Source: Corydoras sp. C115 (Eukaryota; Chordata; Actinopteri; Siluriformes; Callichthyidae). From it: a stretch of 64,000 bases of DNA. A model generated the notes under the pieces. That model did not search any database and was not told the DNA's origin. It worked only from the letters and a program-made list of their open reading frames with translations. Shown here piece by piece: positions 24,266-36,320 of the stretch. A program made the position numbers and the translations under genes. The DNA is taken from positions 300,001 to 364,000 of the forward strand of contig JAFMOC010000194.1 in NCBI GenBank assembly GCA_019802505.1, read 5' to 3'. Each line of letters opens with the position of its first letter. Position 1 is the stretch's first letter.

Positions 24266-24615
24266 ATCCATCCATCCATTATCTTCTGCTTTATCCTGTA
24301 TTAGGGTCGTGGGAGGGTTCACCAGGCCTGTCCAGGGGAGAACGTTTCGGGTGCTGGACAGATACACCCAGGACAGGGTGCCAGTCTATCCCTGGACACA
24401 CACTCACTCAGACAGACACACTCTATATGAGGCAATTTGGAGCATTCAATTCACCTTGATCCATGTTATTGGACTGTGGGAGGAAACCGGAGAACCCGGA
24501 GGAAACCCACACGGACACGGGGAGAACATGGAAACTCCACCCAGATGGGGATTCGAACCGGGAATCCCTAGCTCTGAGAGGAGAACATGCCAACCACTAA
24601 GTCACCGTGCCGCCT
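24266..24615 (-). mobile_element. SINE copy lying between direct duplications
   Basis: Near full-length inverted copy, from CCATCCATCCATTATCTTC to CACCGTGCCGCC. Confidence 0.85.
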
Positions 24616-24616
24616 T

Positions 24617-24746
24617 ATTTATTTATTTATTTTATTTTATTGTGTAAACTATACGGGCACAATAATTAAAACAACAAGACCACGCCTTAATGATGTCCTA
24701 TTATACAATGATGCCGCTGTTTTGTAGGTCGAAAACAATTGAAACC
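24617..24746 (+). repeat. Direct duplication, downstream copy
   Basis: Second copy of the segment at 24,116. Most differences are C/T or G/A transitions, consistent with an old duplication. Confidence 0.75.
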
Positions 24747-25629
<883 letters not shown>

Positions 25630-25633
25630 GAGG

Positions 25634-25991
25634 GTGGCACGGTGGCTTAGTGGTTAGCACGTTCCCTCTCAGCGCTAGGGATTCCCGGTTCGAATCCCCA
25701 TCTGGGTGGAGTTTCCATGTTCTCCCCGTGTCTGCGTGGGTTTCCTCCGGGTTCTCCGGTTTCCTCCCACAGTCCAATAACATGGATTAAGTCAAGTGAA
25801 TTCTCAAAATTTGCCCCATATAGAGTGTGTCTGTGTGAGTGAGTGTGTGCCCAGCGATGGATTGGCGCCCTGTCCTGGGTCTATCTGCCCAGCGCCCGAG
25901 ACATTATCCCCTGGATGGGCATGGGGAACCCCACCGCGACCCTAATAGAGGATAAAGCGGGAGATACTAAATGAATGAATGAATGAATGAA
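25634..25991 (+). mobile_element. SINE copy, AATG-tailed subfamily
   Basis: Full-length copy (GGTGGCACGGTGG to an AATGAATGAATG tail) inserted into an older inverted SINE. The halves of that older element are the flanking entries at 25,433 and 25,992. Confidence 0.85.
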
Positions 25992-26133
25992 TTCACTTTG
26001 ATCCATGTTTTTAGACTGTGGGAGGAAACCGGAGAACCCGGAGGAAACCCATGCAGACATGGAAACTCCACCCAGATTGGGATTCGAATCGGGAACCCCT
26101 AGCGCTGAGAGGAGAACATGCCAGCCACTAAGT
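25992..26133 (-). mobile_element. SINE copy, 5' third
   Basis: Continuation of the interrupted SINE from CACTTTGATCCATGTTTTTA to GCCAGCCACTAAGTC. Together with 25,433-25,629 it makes one inverted copy. Confidence 0.75.
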
Positions 26134-26443
26134 CATATATATATATGTATGTATATATGTATGTATGTATGTATATTTGTATGTATATTACTTTTTTAAT
26201 ATAAATATACAGAATATATTTATCCTGCTCTAAAAATCTGAAACGCTCATGATGTCCACTAGAGGGCAGCGCTCAGCTCCATGCTCACTGTCACAGCATT
26301 CAGCACGAAGACGGTCTTTGCTAACTGTTAACTATATACAAATATACCGTATTGAGGATTTACAACTCTTTGTCATAATCATCTGAGTACAAATTAACTT
26401 CATATGATCATTTAGAGATCGTGATTTAAACAAATAAGCAGAT
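26134..26443. other. Unique intergenic stretch
   Basis: Starts with a degenerate (ATGT)n tract (26,134-26,190). Otherwise non-repetitive, with no gene recognised. Confidence 0.45.
26256..26269 (+). promoter_or_regulatory. CTCF consensus match
   Basis: CCACTAGAGGGCAG fits all 14 positions of CCASYAGRKGGCRS, in the same orientation as the match at 12,248. Confidence 0.5.
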
Positions 26444-26739
26444 CCATTCATCCATCCATTATCCTCCGCTTTATCCTCCACTAGGGTCGGGGGAGTTTAC
26501 CCATGCCCATCCAGGGGAGAACGTTTGGGGCGCTGGGCAGATACATCCAGGACAGGGGGCAATCACTGGACACACACACACACACTCTATATGGGGCAAT
26601 TTGGAGAATTCAATTGACCTTGATCCATGTTTTTGGACTGTGGGAGGAAACCGGAAAACCCGGAGGAAGCCCACGTGGACACAGGGAGAACATGGAAACT
26701 CCACCCAGATTGGGATTCGAACCGGGAATCCCCAGCGAT
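26444..26739 (-). mobile_element. SINE copy
   Basis: Inverted copy whose 5' end beyond the B box (GATTCGAACC) is lost and replaced by unrelated sequence at CCAGCGATTGCATTGG. Confidence 0.78.
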
Positions 26740-26829
26740 TGCATTGGATTCCATGTCAAATTGAATGCTCCTAATTGCCCCATATAGAGTGTGTCTGTGT
26801 GAATGAGTGTGTGTCCAGTGATAGATAGG

Positions 26830-26960
26830 AAGTGATGGAAAGGGAGTTCCCTTATTTGGAAGGCCTTGACAGGCTCACTTCAACCTGAAGCCCAATGGAC
26901 TCCCAACTCGCCCAACATCGGTGTCTGACCTCTCCAACGCCCCTTTGGGTTGAACAGGTC
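26830..26960 (+). repeat. Dispersed repeat family C copy
   Basis: Contains CCAACATCGGTGTCTGACCT and the flanking segment with GGTTGAACAGG. It resembles the copies at 30,610 and 34,400. Confidence 0.45.
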
Positions 26961-27199
26961 TTGTAGGTGTAATGTTCAGATGTCCACATGGTGCACAGAG
27001 GTTCTGAGGTTCTGCTGTTTGAGGATGAGATGGATGGAGCTGAGCGGAGGGACCGGTCCGCATTTTTGTCCTTTTACAGTAAATGCACTCTCGGCGGGCG
27101 TGGCCACACCATTGAAAGTCTTTTATACACCACCCCCCTCCGCCCCATGTGCTTAATGTGTATATCATATTTTGACAAGTGTGCTTCATCCTTCAGTGA

Positions 27200-27530
27200 C
27201 TGATCCTGTTGCATTCTGGGAACATGTACACGCACACACAAATAATTGTGTAAACATCTCCGACAAGAAAAGACCAAGCAATGGGACGTGATGTACGAAT
27301 GTGGCGAGAGGAACGTCTTAAAGGCGGACTCAAGAACTTTTAAAGTGTCTTTTTTTTCCTTTTCCCTCCGCCGGCAGCCTGAGAAACGTGTCCCGTTTGA
27401 GGACATGCCTCCGGGCGAAGACTGCAGACACATTCCCATCAAACAGTTCAGACCCGGGCGGATGGATGCACCGCTGACGAGTTCAGCTGGCGTTCCCAGA
27501 GCTTCTGCTCTGAACATCTCCGATCAACAT
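27200..27530 (+). other. Candidate exon of an unrecognised gene
   Basis: A strong acceptor-like run (T-rich 27,348-27,365, then CTCCGCCGGCAG ending at 27,378) precedes sequence that is open in the plus frame to 27,536 and reads PEKRVPFEDMPPGEDCRHI onward, with protein-like composition. No donor or partner exon was found, and I recognise no family. It may be a chance pairing. Confidence 0.22.
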
Positions 27531-27542
27531 CTCTGATGATCT

Positions 27543-27798
27543 TCATGTTCTCCCCGTGTCCACGTGGGTTTCCTCCGGGTTCTCCGGCTTCCTCCCACAG
27601 TCCAAAAACATGGATCAAGGTCAATTGAATTCTCCAAATTGCCCCATATAGAGTGTGTGAGTGAGTGTGTGTCCAGTGATAGATTACCCCCCTGTCCTGC
27701 GTGTATCTGCCCAGCGCCCGAAACGTTCTCTCCTGGAACCCCCCACCCCCCCGTGCGACCAAAGAGAATAAAGCGGAAGGTTATGGATGGATGGATGA
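27543..27798 (+). mobile_element. SINE copy lacking 5' end
   Basis: Starts at TGTTCTCCCCGTGTCCACG and ends with a GATGGATGGATG tail. The A and B boxes are missing. Confidence 0.75.
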
Positions 27799-27804
27799 AA
27801 AAAA

Positions 27805-27895
27805 GAGGACTTATAAAGAACGTAGAAAGACAGATGGACTACAGAATGGAACTGTAGAACTACAAACCCTGTGAGATCAGTGGAGCCGAATAATC
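27805..27895 (+). repeat. Dispersed repeat family D, fragment
   Basis: Has the GACAGATGGACTACAGAATG and ACTACAAACCCTGTG boxes of family D. Confidence 0.5.
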
Positions 27896-29185
27896 AGACG
27901 ATGGAGGAGAACCTGTTAACATTTAATTTAAATTTAAATTCCAAACAGAACATTACTAGTAAAGTAAAGTGAAGTGAAGCATGTTCCGTGAATTTTGACG
28001 TTCCTTGTGGTAGAACTCAAAGCAGGAGAACTCTGACTTCAGATGACTTCTGATCTGTTTCCCTCGGGAGTTGTAATGTAGTCATGACTCACTGGATTGG
28101 TGGAGAACATTCTTTGGCCTCCACCCTCCCGCTCTGATTTTTTGGTTTGTTTGTTTCGTTGAGCGTTCTCCGAAAATAACCGATGAGTTCAGAGCAGTTC
28201 AACTGAAGATCGGCAGATGAAACAGACACTACAGATCGTCATGGCAACATCATGGCAACGGTTTGGGGAAGGGTCTTTCCTCGTTTTGGTTCCACTCTGT
28301 CTCTGAAGTCCCGCTTTACACCTGAAGAACGTCCAGTCTCACCATGTGCACTGCGGTTCGACCACGGTCGACACCTCTCCCCCGTCAGACGTGTGAAGGA
28401 CCAGCCCAGTCCAGCAGCCCACCCTGAGACTCGGAGGTCTTTGGGTTCTGCTGGCTTCCCAGACTTTAATGAAACCAGAACCAAGCCACATGGTACACAT
28501 CTCACTTCTGTCCTGAGTGAAAAAATAAACCAGGAGGATGTTTGGGAGAAGAAAATAAGCGTTGGCGACCCGCAGGTGCGAGCCAATCCCCGTCTGAGAA
28601 CTTCCTAAACGAGGAAAACAGTAACAGGATGCCAAAATATCTTGTTCCTAACAAACTGTACTCAGAACCTTTTATAGTACAATGGCAGGACCTCCGGGGG
28701 TCCAGGATGTCCAGAGGATGTCCTCATGAAGACTGATATGCACGCTTCGGCCATGCTGCGGGAGCCTCGATAAAGTGAACGCTGAGGTTCCGGAGGAAGT
28801 GCACCTCGATGAGAACCTCCAGAGGACATGGAACCTCCACGTGAACCTTCAGGAGGACATGGAAGCAAAGTGTTAATAAACACAAGGAGCCGACGTTGAG
28901 CTGTAAATGGAACGTTATGCACATCTGTAGAACGTCACATCGACCACCTTAAAGGAGTCGTTCCATCCTGCAGTTCACATGAATATTATAAATACATTCA
29001 CTGAGCTCCATTGAGATGTTCAGGAGATATCACAGCCACATTAATGTTATATATTCCTTCACCATCATTGATTGAGTGTTTCTTGGTTGCCAAATTTAAA
29101 GAAAATCCCCCAAAGCCAGAGTACAATAAAGTACAATATTACAATAAAGACAAAGCTGCTGTCCACATCTGCCTTCAGTGTTGAT
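27896..29185. other. Intergenic stretch
   Basis: No gene was recognised. Open frames on both strands at 28,240-28,640 have no domain. 28,680-28,880 holds imperfect repeats of GAGGACATGGA-like sequence. Confidence 0.4.
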
Positions 29186-29189
29186 TTTC

Positions 29190-29458
29190 CCCATCAGCAC
29201 AACCATCAGCACAACTATAAGCACCACCATCAGCATTTTCATTGGCATCCGCATGGGCACCACCATCGGCATCATCATCAGCATCTCCATCAGCACCACC
29301 ATCAGCACCACCATAAGCATCACCATCAGCACCACCATAAGCATCACCATAAGCATCACCATCAGCACCACCATAAGCATCACCATTAGCACAACCATCA
29401 ACACCACCATCAGCACAACCATCAGCACCATCATCAGCACCACCATCGGCATCCCCAG
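29190..29458. repeat. Minisatellite E, triplet-structured 12-bp unit
   Basis: Array of CACCACCATCAG and CATCACCATAAG-like units. Because the unit is a multiple of three, all frames are open (His-rich or Ile/Ser/Thr-rich on plus, Met/Val/Leu-rich on minus). No gene is implied. Confidence 0.85.
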
Positions 29459-30084
29459 CTCCAGAGCTAATAAATTGATCTCTGCAAATCTGCAGGTAAA
29501 GTTCCTGATTTACCCTTAAATGGCTCCTAAAATCCAGTACATCTACTGCATGTTCTTTGTACTTCACCTTTAATGTTTTTGCCGTTGTCAGGCTGAAACA
29601 GGAAAGCGTCTTTATTTAAACTGGAGCACAAGTCAGTGGAAACAGTGGGCCCACATAGAACAATACACCTTTGTAGATACTATAACACGATCTGGACAAA
29701 AACTTCGGGACGCCTACAGATTCATATGGCATCAAGTTTGTTCCCTGCTGCTGCTCTTCATTAAACGAGACGTGTGTGGTTTAATAATGACCAGCAGAAG
29801 CATCTTTGATGACAAAGCGGGACTTTGATATTACATGTGCTCCTTGGTATTTAAATTAAATAGTGTTATGCAAGAAACACAATGGAAAAACGGAATTTAG
29901 ACCTGACCCCGTTACACAGACAAGAGTGATCATGACCTCACGGACCTGTCTGAAGGCGGTTCGGCATAAGCTTTTATTTTCTGTGAAGGTTTTCTGCAAA
30001 TACTGAAGTCTGAATGTGGACATTTTTTGGCATCTCCATTCTGTCTCCAAAGGGACCGACTTTGGGGACCATGCTTTTTGACGG
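29459..30084. other. Intergenic stretch
   Basis: No gene was recognised. Short segments resemble dispersed repeats, for example GGACAAAAACTTCGGGACG near 29,694. Confidence 0.4.
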
Positions 30085-30450
30085 ATAATTCCTTAAATTG
30101 TATTTACGTGCACATCCGCCTAACATATGCGTTGCACGCAGGATGTGCACTGTACAGTTATAATGAAGTGGTGTGTCCCGAAACTTTCGTCCATACGGTC
30201 CATTTTGTCCATATTAATTGGACCGGAGGGTTGCCCTTTAGTTTCCATTTGATAAATACGGGTCACATGACCGCCACACGATCTGTACATGGCTGTCCTA
30301 CACTGTTGATGCTGCCCGGCCGCCCAAGGAGGATGAGTCCCCCACTGAGCCTTGGTCCTCACAAGGTTTCTTCCTTAAAATATCAAGATAACAGGGAGTT
30401 TTGTCTTGGCGCTGTCTCTTGGTCTTGCTCTTTGGGAGTTTAAAGGTTAC
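30085..30450 (+). repeat. Dispersed repeat family B, longer copy
   Basis: Extends further 5' than copies 1 and 2, with a TGGCTGTCCTACACTGTTG and GCTGCCCGGCCGC block shared with the copy at 51,495. Confidence 0.6.
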
Positions 30451-30611
30451 CAGGTGTGGTCAGCTCTTCCTCCATGGTTCTGCCGAAGAACTACGACGAT
30501 TACTGGACGGAACCTGGAGTACTATTGGACCGGCGGTCCTGCAGGACGTCCTCAATTGACTTATATAGTTTCCATTTGTTAAATACAGGTCACATGGGGA
30601 GGACGAGGAGG
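30440..30611 (+). repeat. Dispersed repeat family B, 5' part
   Basis: Contains CTCTTCCTCCATGGTTCTGC, a GGACCGGCGGTCCTGCAGGA palindromic block and TAGTTTCCATTTGTTAAATA, all matched in the copy at 51,495. Confidence 0.55.
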
Positions 30612-31256
30612 AACATCAACCTCGTCCAACATCGGTGTCTGACCTCACAAATCCTCACTGCTCAATTTTTTTGGACGAGACCCTCACTGAGCCTCGGTCT
30701 TCACAAGGTTTCTTCCTTGAAATAACAACATAACAGGGAGTTTTGTCTTGCCGCTGTCTCTTGGTCTTGCTCTTTGGGCGTTTAAAGGTTTATAACTCTG
30801 TAAAGCTGCTTTGTGACGATGTAAATAAATGCTCTGTAAATAAATTCTTCGATCCCTAACATGTTTTTATATAGAGGGCGGCATGGTGGCTTAGTCGTTA
30901 CCATGTTCTCCTCTCGGCACTGGGGATTCCAGGTTCGAATCACGGTCTGGGTGGAGTTTACATGTTCTCCTCGTGTCCGTGTGGGTTTCCTCCAAGTTCT
31001 CTGGTTTCCTCCCACAGCCCAAAAACATGGATTTAAGGTGAATCGAGTCCTCTAAATTGCCCCATATAGAGTGTGAGTAAGTGTGCGCCCAGCAATAGAT
31101 TGGCGTCCTGTCCTGGGTGTATCTGCCCAGGGGCCCGAAACGTTCTCAACATCTAAAGAACCATTTGTTCTGGATGCAAAGTGTTCTTTTAAGTGTAAAT
31201 TATGTTAAAACTAAAAAAAACACTTAACCAACTTTTTATTGCCGGTTTTTATATGA
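30612..31256 (+). repeat. Inverted duplication flanking adra1b exon 1, left arm
   Basis: This segment contains, in order, family C (CCAACATCGGTGTCTGACCT), family B, the junction AACATGTTTTTATATAGAGGG, a SINE, and CAACATCTAAAGAACCATTTG to GGTTTTTATATG. The same order is found reverse-complemented at 33,835-34,432. Shared SINE insertion site and shared flanks show that the block was duplicated as a unit. Confidence 0.8.
30884..31145 (+). mobile_element. SINE copy inside left arm
   Basis: From GGCGGCATGGTGG to GGGGCCCGAAACGTTCTC. The GGATGGGCATGGGG block and tail are missing at exactly the point where the partner copy at 33,919 is also missing them. Confidence 0.8.
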
Positions 31257-31300
31257 AGTTTAATTATTTCAATTTTTTTTAGGTCTTTTGGAGAACGTAG

Positions 31301-31425
31301 GGTGGCACGGTGGCTTAGTGGTTGGCATGTTCTCCTCTCGGCACTGGAGAATCCAGGTTCGAATCCCGGTCTGGGTGGAGTTTGCATGTTCACCCCATGT
31401 CCATGTGGGTTTCCTCCCACAGTCA
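31301..31425 (+). mobile_element. SINE 5' fragment
   Basis: Runs from GGTGGCACGGTGGCTTAGTGG to TTTCCTCCCACAGTC, then is interrupted by the next SINE. Confidence 0.75.
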
Positions 31426-31433
31426 ATATATTA

Positions 31434-31775
31434 ATTCATTCATTATCTCCCGCTTTATCCTCTATTAGGGTCACGGTGGGGTTCCCCATGCCCATCCAGG
31501 GGAGAATGTCTCGGGCGCTGGGCAGATACACCCAGGACAGGGCGCCAATCCATCGCTGGGTACACACTCACTCACACAGACACACTCTATATGGGGCAAT
31601 TTAGAGAACTCAATTAACTCGATCCATGTTTTTGGACTGTGGGAGGAAACAAGAGAACCCGGAGGAAACCCACACGGACACGGGGAGAACATGGAAACTC
31701 CACCCAGATGGGGATTCGAACCGGGAATCTCTAGTGCTGAGAGGCGAACGTGCTAACCACTAAGCCACCGTGTCG
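31434..31775 (-). mobile_element. SINE copy, AATG-tailed subfamily
   Basis: Full-length inverted copy. CAGTCAATATA precedes it and ACAGTCAATATAG follows it, an 11-bp target-site duplication that also marks insertion into the preceding SINE fragment. Confidence 0.87.
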
Positions 31776-31899
31776 CTCATACAGTCAATATAGATTCCAA
31801 TAAATGACTTGAATTGATGGTATGTATTTGAGATCTGTGTATTGGGAGGTTTGCACCCCCCCTCCTCTTGATCCTAAAAAAATAAAGGTGATCCTATAA

Positions 31900-32170
31900 T
31901 TAGGATTTAATTAGGCCCCTCGTGCACGTGCGCCTCTTCCTGCATGGCGCCCGGCGGGAAGCGCTTTATTATTTTATTAATTTATTTATTTTCCCCCAAA
32001 CTCGCTCCTGGGGAGGAAGGAAGGAAGGAAGGAAAGGGGGGGAGGCGTGGCTCTTTACGCACTATAAGTACTCTCCCGTTACTCCAGCTCCACATTTCAT
32101 TTATTTATTTATTTTTTTTTGGTGTTTATTTTGCGCGCAGAGCGATGGGTCAGGCGCCCGCCCGGCAGTC
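31900..32170 (+). promoter_or_regulatory. adra1b: Probable promoter and 5' UTR of adra1b
   Basis: Contains an E-box-like GCACGTGC near 31,924, a GGAAGGAAGGAA run at 32,017-32,034 and a TATA-like CACTATAAGTA at about 32,060. Just upstream of the ATG, a T-rich run ending TTTTGCGCGCAG (to about 32,140) could be the acceptor of an intron in the 5' UTR. The transcription start is not determinable. Confidence 0.35.
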
Positions 32171-35100
32171 ATGACTCCCGAAAACGCGTCGTGGTGCGCG
32201 CCGCCGAACGGCACCCAGCAGCCCGTGCACCTGTGGCGCGCCCTGCCGCTGGGCGTCGTGCTGGGCGCCTTCATCCTGCTGGCGGCGCTGGGGAACTCGC
32301 TGGTGGTGGTGTCAGTGCTGCGGGACCGCCGCCTGCGCGCTCCGACCCACTGCCTGATCGCCAACCTGGCGGCGGCGGACCTGCTGCTGAGCGCCGTGGT
32401 GCTGCCGGTGTCGGCCACGCAGGAGCTGCTGGACGGCTGGGTGCTGGGCAGCGCCTTCTGCGACGTGTGGGCCGCGCTGGACGTGCTGTGCTGCACGGCG
32501 TCCATCCTCAGCTTGTGCGTTATCTCCGTGGACCGCTACGTGGGCGTGAGCCGGCCGCTGGCCTACTCGCGGATCGTGACGCGGCGCCGGGCCGCGCTGG
32601 CCGCGCTGGCGGTGTGGGTGGCGTCGGCGCTGGTCTCGGTGGGGCCGCTGTTCGGGTGGAAGCAGCCCCGCGGCGCGGACGCGGCTGAGTGCGCCATCAC
32701 GGAGGAGCCCATGTACGCGCTCTTCTCGTCGCTGGCGTCCTTCTACATCCCGCTCGCCGTCATCCTCGCCATGTACTGCCGCGTCTACGTCGTGGCCAAG
32801 CGCACCAGCCGGAGTCTGGAGCTGGGCGTCAAGAAGGAGCGGCTGGACTCGTGCGAGGTCACCCTGAGGATGCACCAGGGGTCGCGGGCGCACAGGGAGC
32901 CGCAGCCGCGCAGCGCGCTCGCCGTCACGCTGCTCAAGTTCTCCCGCGAGAAGAGAGCCGCCAAAACCGTGGGCGTGCTGGTCGGAGCCTTCACCGCCTG
33001 CTGGCTGCCCTTCTTCATCACCTTACCCATAGGTACGTTCTCCATCCATCCATCCATCCATCCATCCATTATCTTCCGCTTTATCCTTTATTAGGGTCGC
33101 GGGGGCAGTGTGTGTGTGTGTGTGTGTGTGGGGGGGGGGGGTTCCCCATGACCATCCAGGGGAGAATATTTCACCCTGATACACCCTGAACAGGGTACCA
33201 ATCTCTCACTGGACACACACACACACACACTCTATATGGGGCAATTTGGAGAACTCAATTGACCTTGAATCCATGTTTTTTGGACTGTGGGAGGAAACCG
33301 GAGAACCCGAAGGAAACCCACGTGGACACGGGAAGAACATGGAGACTTCATCCAGTGGAGATTGTGATTCGAACCTGGAAACCCCAGCGCTGAGAGGAGA
33401 ACATGTCAATCACTAAGCCACCTTAGGTTCTCCATAAGACCTAAAAAAAAACAAAGAAATAATTATCCTTCATATAAAAACCATTCATTCATTCATTCAT
33501 TATCTCCCGCTTTATCCTCTATTAGGGACGCGGTGGGGTTCCCCATGCCCATCTAGGGGAGAACGTCTCGGGCGCTGGGCAGATACACCCAGGACAGGGC
33601 GCCAATCCATCGCTGGGTACACACTCACACACTCAAACACACTCTATATGGGGCAATTTAGAGAACTCAATTAACTTGATCCATGTTTTTGGACTGTGGG
33701 AGGAAACCGGAGAACCCGGAGGAAACCCACGCGGACATGGGGAGAACATGGAAACTCCACCCAGATGGGGATTTGAACCGGGAATCCCTAGCGCTGAGAG
33801 GAGAACATGCTAACCACTAAGCCACCGTGCCGCCCATATAAAAACCAGCAATGAAAATTTGTTTCTTAAAGTTTTAAAAGAGCACACTGCATCCAGAACA
33901 AATGGTTCTTTGGATGTTGAGAACGTTTCGGGTGCTGGGCAGATACACCCAGGACTCTATTGCTGGGCACACACTCTATATGGGGCAATTTTGAGCACTC
34001 GATTCACCTTAAATCCATGTTTTTTGGACTGTGGGAGGAAACTGGAGAACCCGGAGAAAACCCACGCGGACACGGGGAGAACATGCAAACTCCACCCAGA
34101 TCGGGATTCGAACCCGAATTCCCCGAGAGGAGAACATGCCAACCACTAAGCCACTGTGACGCCCTCTATATAAAAACATGTTAGGGTTCGAGTAATTTAT
34201 TTATAGAGCGTTTCTTACAATCGTACATTGTCACAAAGCAGCTTTACAGAGTTATAAACCTTGAAACCCCCAAAGAGCAAGACCAAGAGACAGCGGCAAG
34301 ACAAAACTCCCTGTTATGTTGATATTTCAAGGAAGAATCCTTGTGAGGACCGAGGCTATGTGGGGGACTCGTTCAACAAAAATTAAGTAGTGAGGATTTG
34401 TGAGGTCAGACACGGATGTTGGACGAGGTTGAGGTCAGAGCTCCAGCGTGGGGCACTGATGTTTGACCCGACCCTGCTTTAATGAACCCTGTGCATGCCA
34501 CCAAAGGGCCTTCCCTAAACTGTTTCTCGAAAACTGCATGAACGGGGGTGTCCAAATACTTCTGCCCATGCGTGTGTCCTCCCGATGTGTGTTGACTTGC
34601 CGACACACACACACACACACACACACTGCCTGAACTTGGACTTAATTACTCAGTCGGGGGGTCTTTCTTTTTGGGAGCCTGCCCTAATCTGCACCGGAAT
34701 TTCCGGCCTGGGAACAATTTGCCCCCACGTGGCCCGCCGTGGAGCCACGCTGTGGGAAGTTCATGAAGAGGCTCGGAGATGTGGAGCTGAGGAAGCAGGG
34801 GAGGTTTTTTCACTTGCCCCCCCTACCCGCCCCCCCAGCCCACGGTCAGTGTTCTACGTTCCAGCTGCACTCGGGGGGAGCTTGTGGGAAACCAAATGTT
34901 TACGTTCGCATCTCGGTTTTTAAAAATGCATTAAAACGACTGGTTCTCCTCGAGCGCCGGGTCCCGACCCCTCCCCCCCGCCCCCCCCAGTCACGGGGCG
35001 GCTGGAACGCCTCCGAATCCGACGGCCGTGGATTTCTCAGGACAAGCGGGCGACCTCTGAACCCGTGGGAATTAAAAAATATATACTTTTATAATTTATA

Positions 35101-36286
35101 CGGTATTTTTTTTTACTCACATTTTTTACGGGCGGCTTAGTGGTTGGCATGTTCTCCTCTCAGCGCTGGGGATTCCCAGTTCGATTCCCAATCTGGGTGG
35201 AGTTTCCATGTTCTCCCCGTGTCAGCGTAGGTGTCCTCCGGGTTCTCAGATTTCCCCCAACAGTCCAAAAACATGGATCAAGGTCAATTGAGATCTCCAA
35301 ATTGCTCCATATAGAGTGTGTCTGTGACTGAGTGAGTGTGTGTCCAGTAGGGGAGAGCTGCAATATTCGCTGATTCGACGATTCGAGTCGGAGAACCATA
35401 GTCAACTATGAACCTCATAGTCGAATGTACCATTTTGACCACATGGGGGTGCCCATGGCTGCTGCTAAGCATTAGTTTTTACATGAAATGTCTGTTTTCG
35501 TTATATATATAGCCTTTTGTCAAATAAAATCATCCTAATCATCCTAAAACTCATTGATCTGAGTGTTTTAGGTTTTTCCTTTGAAGTGGAAAAAAGTCCA
35601 GAACGGGGATCCCATTTACGGTGCTCTAGAAAAACAAGTAAAATATAAAAAAAAATATTTTTTAAAAACCACGCTTATAGCGCCATCTTGTGGTGAAATT
35701 TTAACTGATTCGACTATCAGTCGACTATAGGGAAAATCTGACGAATCAGATTTGACTATGAAAATCCTTAGTTGAAGACACCCCTAGTGTCTAGTGATAG
35801 ATTGGCGTCCTGTCCTGGGTGTATCTGTCCAGCGCCCGAAACGTTCTCCCCTGGATGGGTATGGGGAACCCCACCGCGACCCTAGTAGAGCGGAAGATAA
35901 TGGATGGATGGGATATTAAAAATTATTATGGCTTAGTGGTTGGCATGGTCTCCTCTCAGCATGGTCTCGAATCCCGATCTGGATGGAGTTTGCATGTTCT
36001 CCCCGTGTCAGTGTGGGTTTCCTCCAGTTTCTCCGGTTTCCTCCCACAGTCCAAAAACGTGAATTCAAGGTCAATTGAAATCTCCAAATTGCCCCATATA
36101 GAGTGTGTGTAGATTGGTGTCCCGAAACGTTCCACCCCCCCCCCCCACCCCGTGTTAACAGAATCAGTTCGGTTAACACAGATTGCAGTTTTCAGAGTGT
36201 TGCGTTGCGCCGTGCAGACAGAACCTGATTCATGTTGCATAATTAGAGTTTAAAAGTTCAGGTTCCTTCAGATTTGGTTTGAATTG

Positions 36287-36320
<34 letters not shown>

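Larger units (their letters stand above)
33835..34432 (-). repeat. Inverted duplication flanking adra1b exon 1, right arm
   Basis: Reverse complement of 30,612-31,256 with the same internal order. The closest stretch is around AACATGTTTTTATATAGAGGG and CCATTTGTTCTGGATGCA. The innermost 60 bp are more diverged, and the right arm has lost part of its SINE. Confidence 0.8.

Noticed and set aside
29072..29567. His-rich, Ile/Ser/Thr-rich and Met/Val/Leu-rich frames
   Set aside because: All derive from the 12-bp triplet-structured minisatellite E.
31922..32170. Extension of the adrenergic receptor frame upstream of ATG 32,171
   Set aside because: The same frame is open upstream, but the sequence is a T-rich and purine-run region without receptor similarity. 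The family starts a few residues before two glycosylation sites, as at 32,171.
32101..33189. Other open frames overlapping adra1b exon 1
   Set aside because: Shadows of the GC-rich receptor exon in other frames; they show no receptor or other domain.
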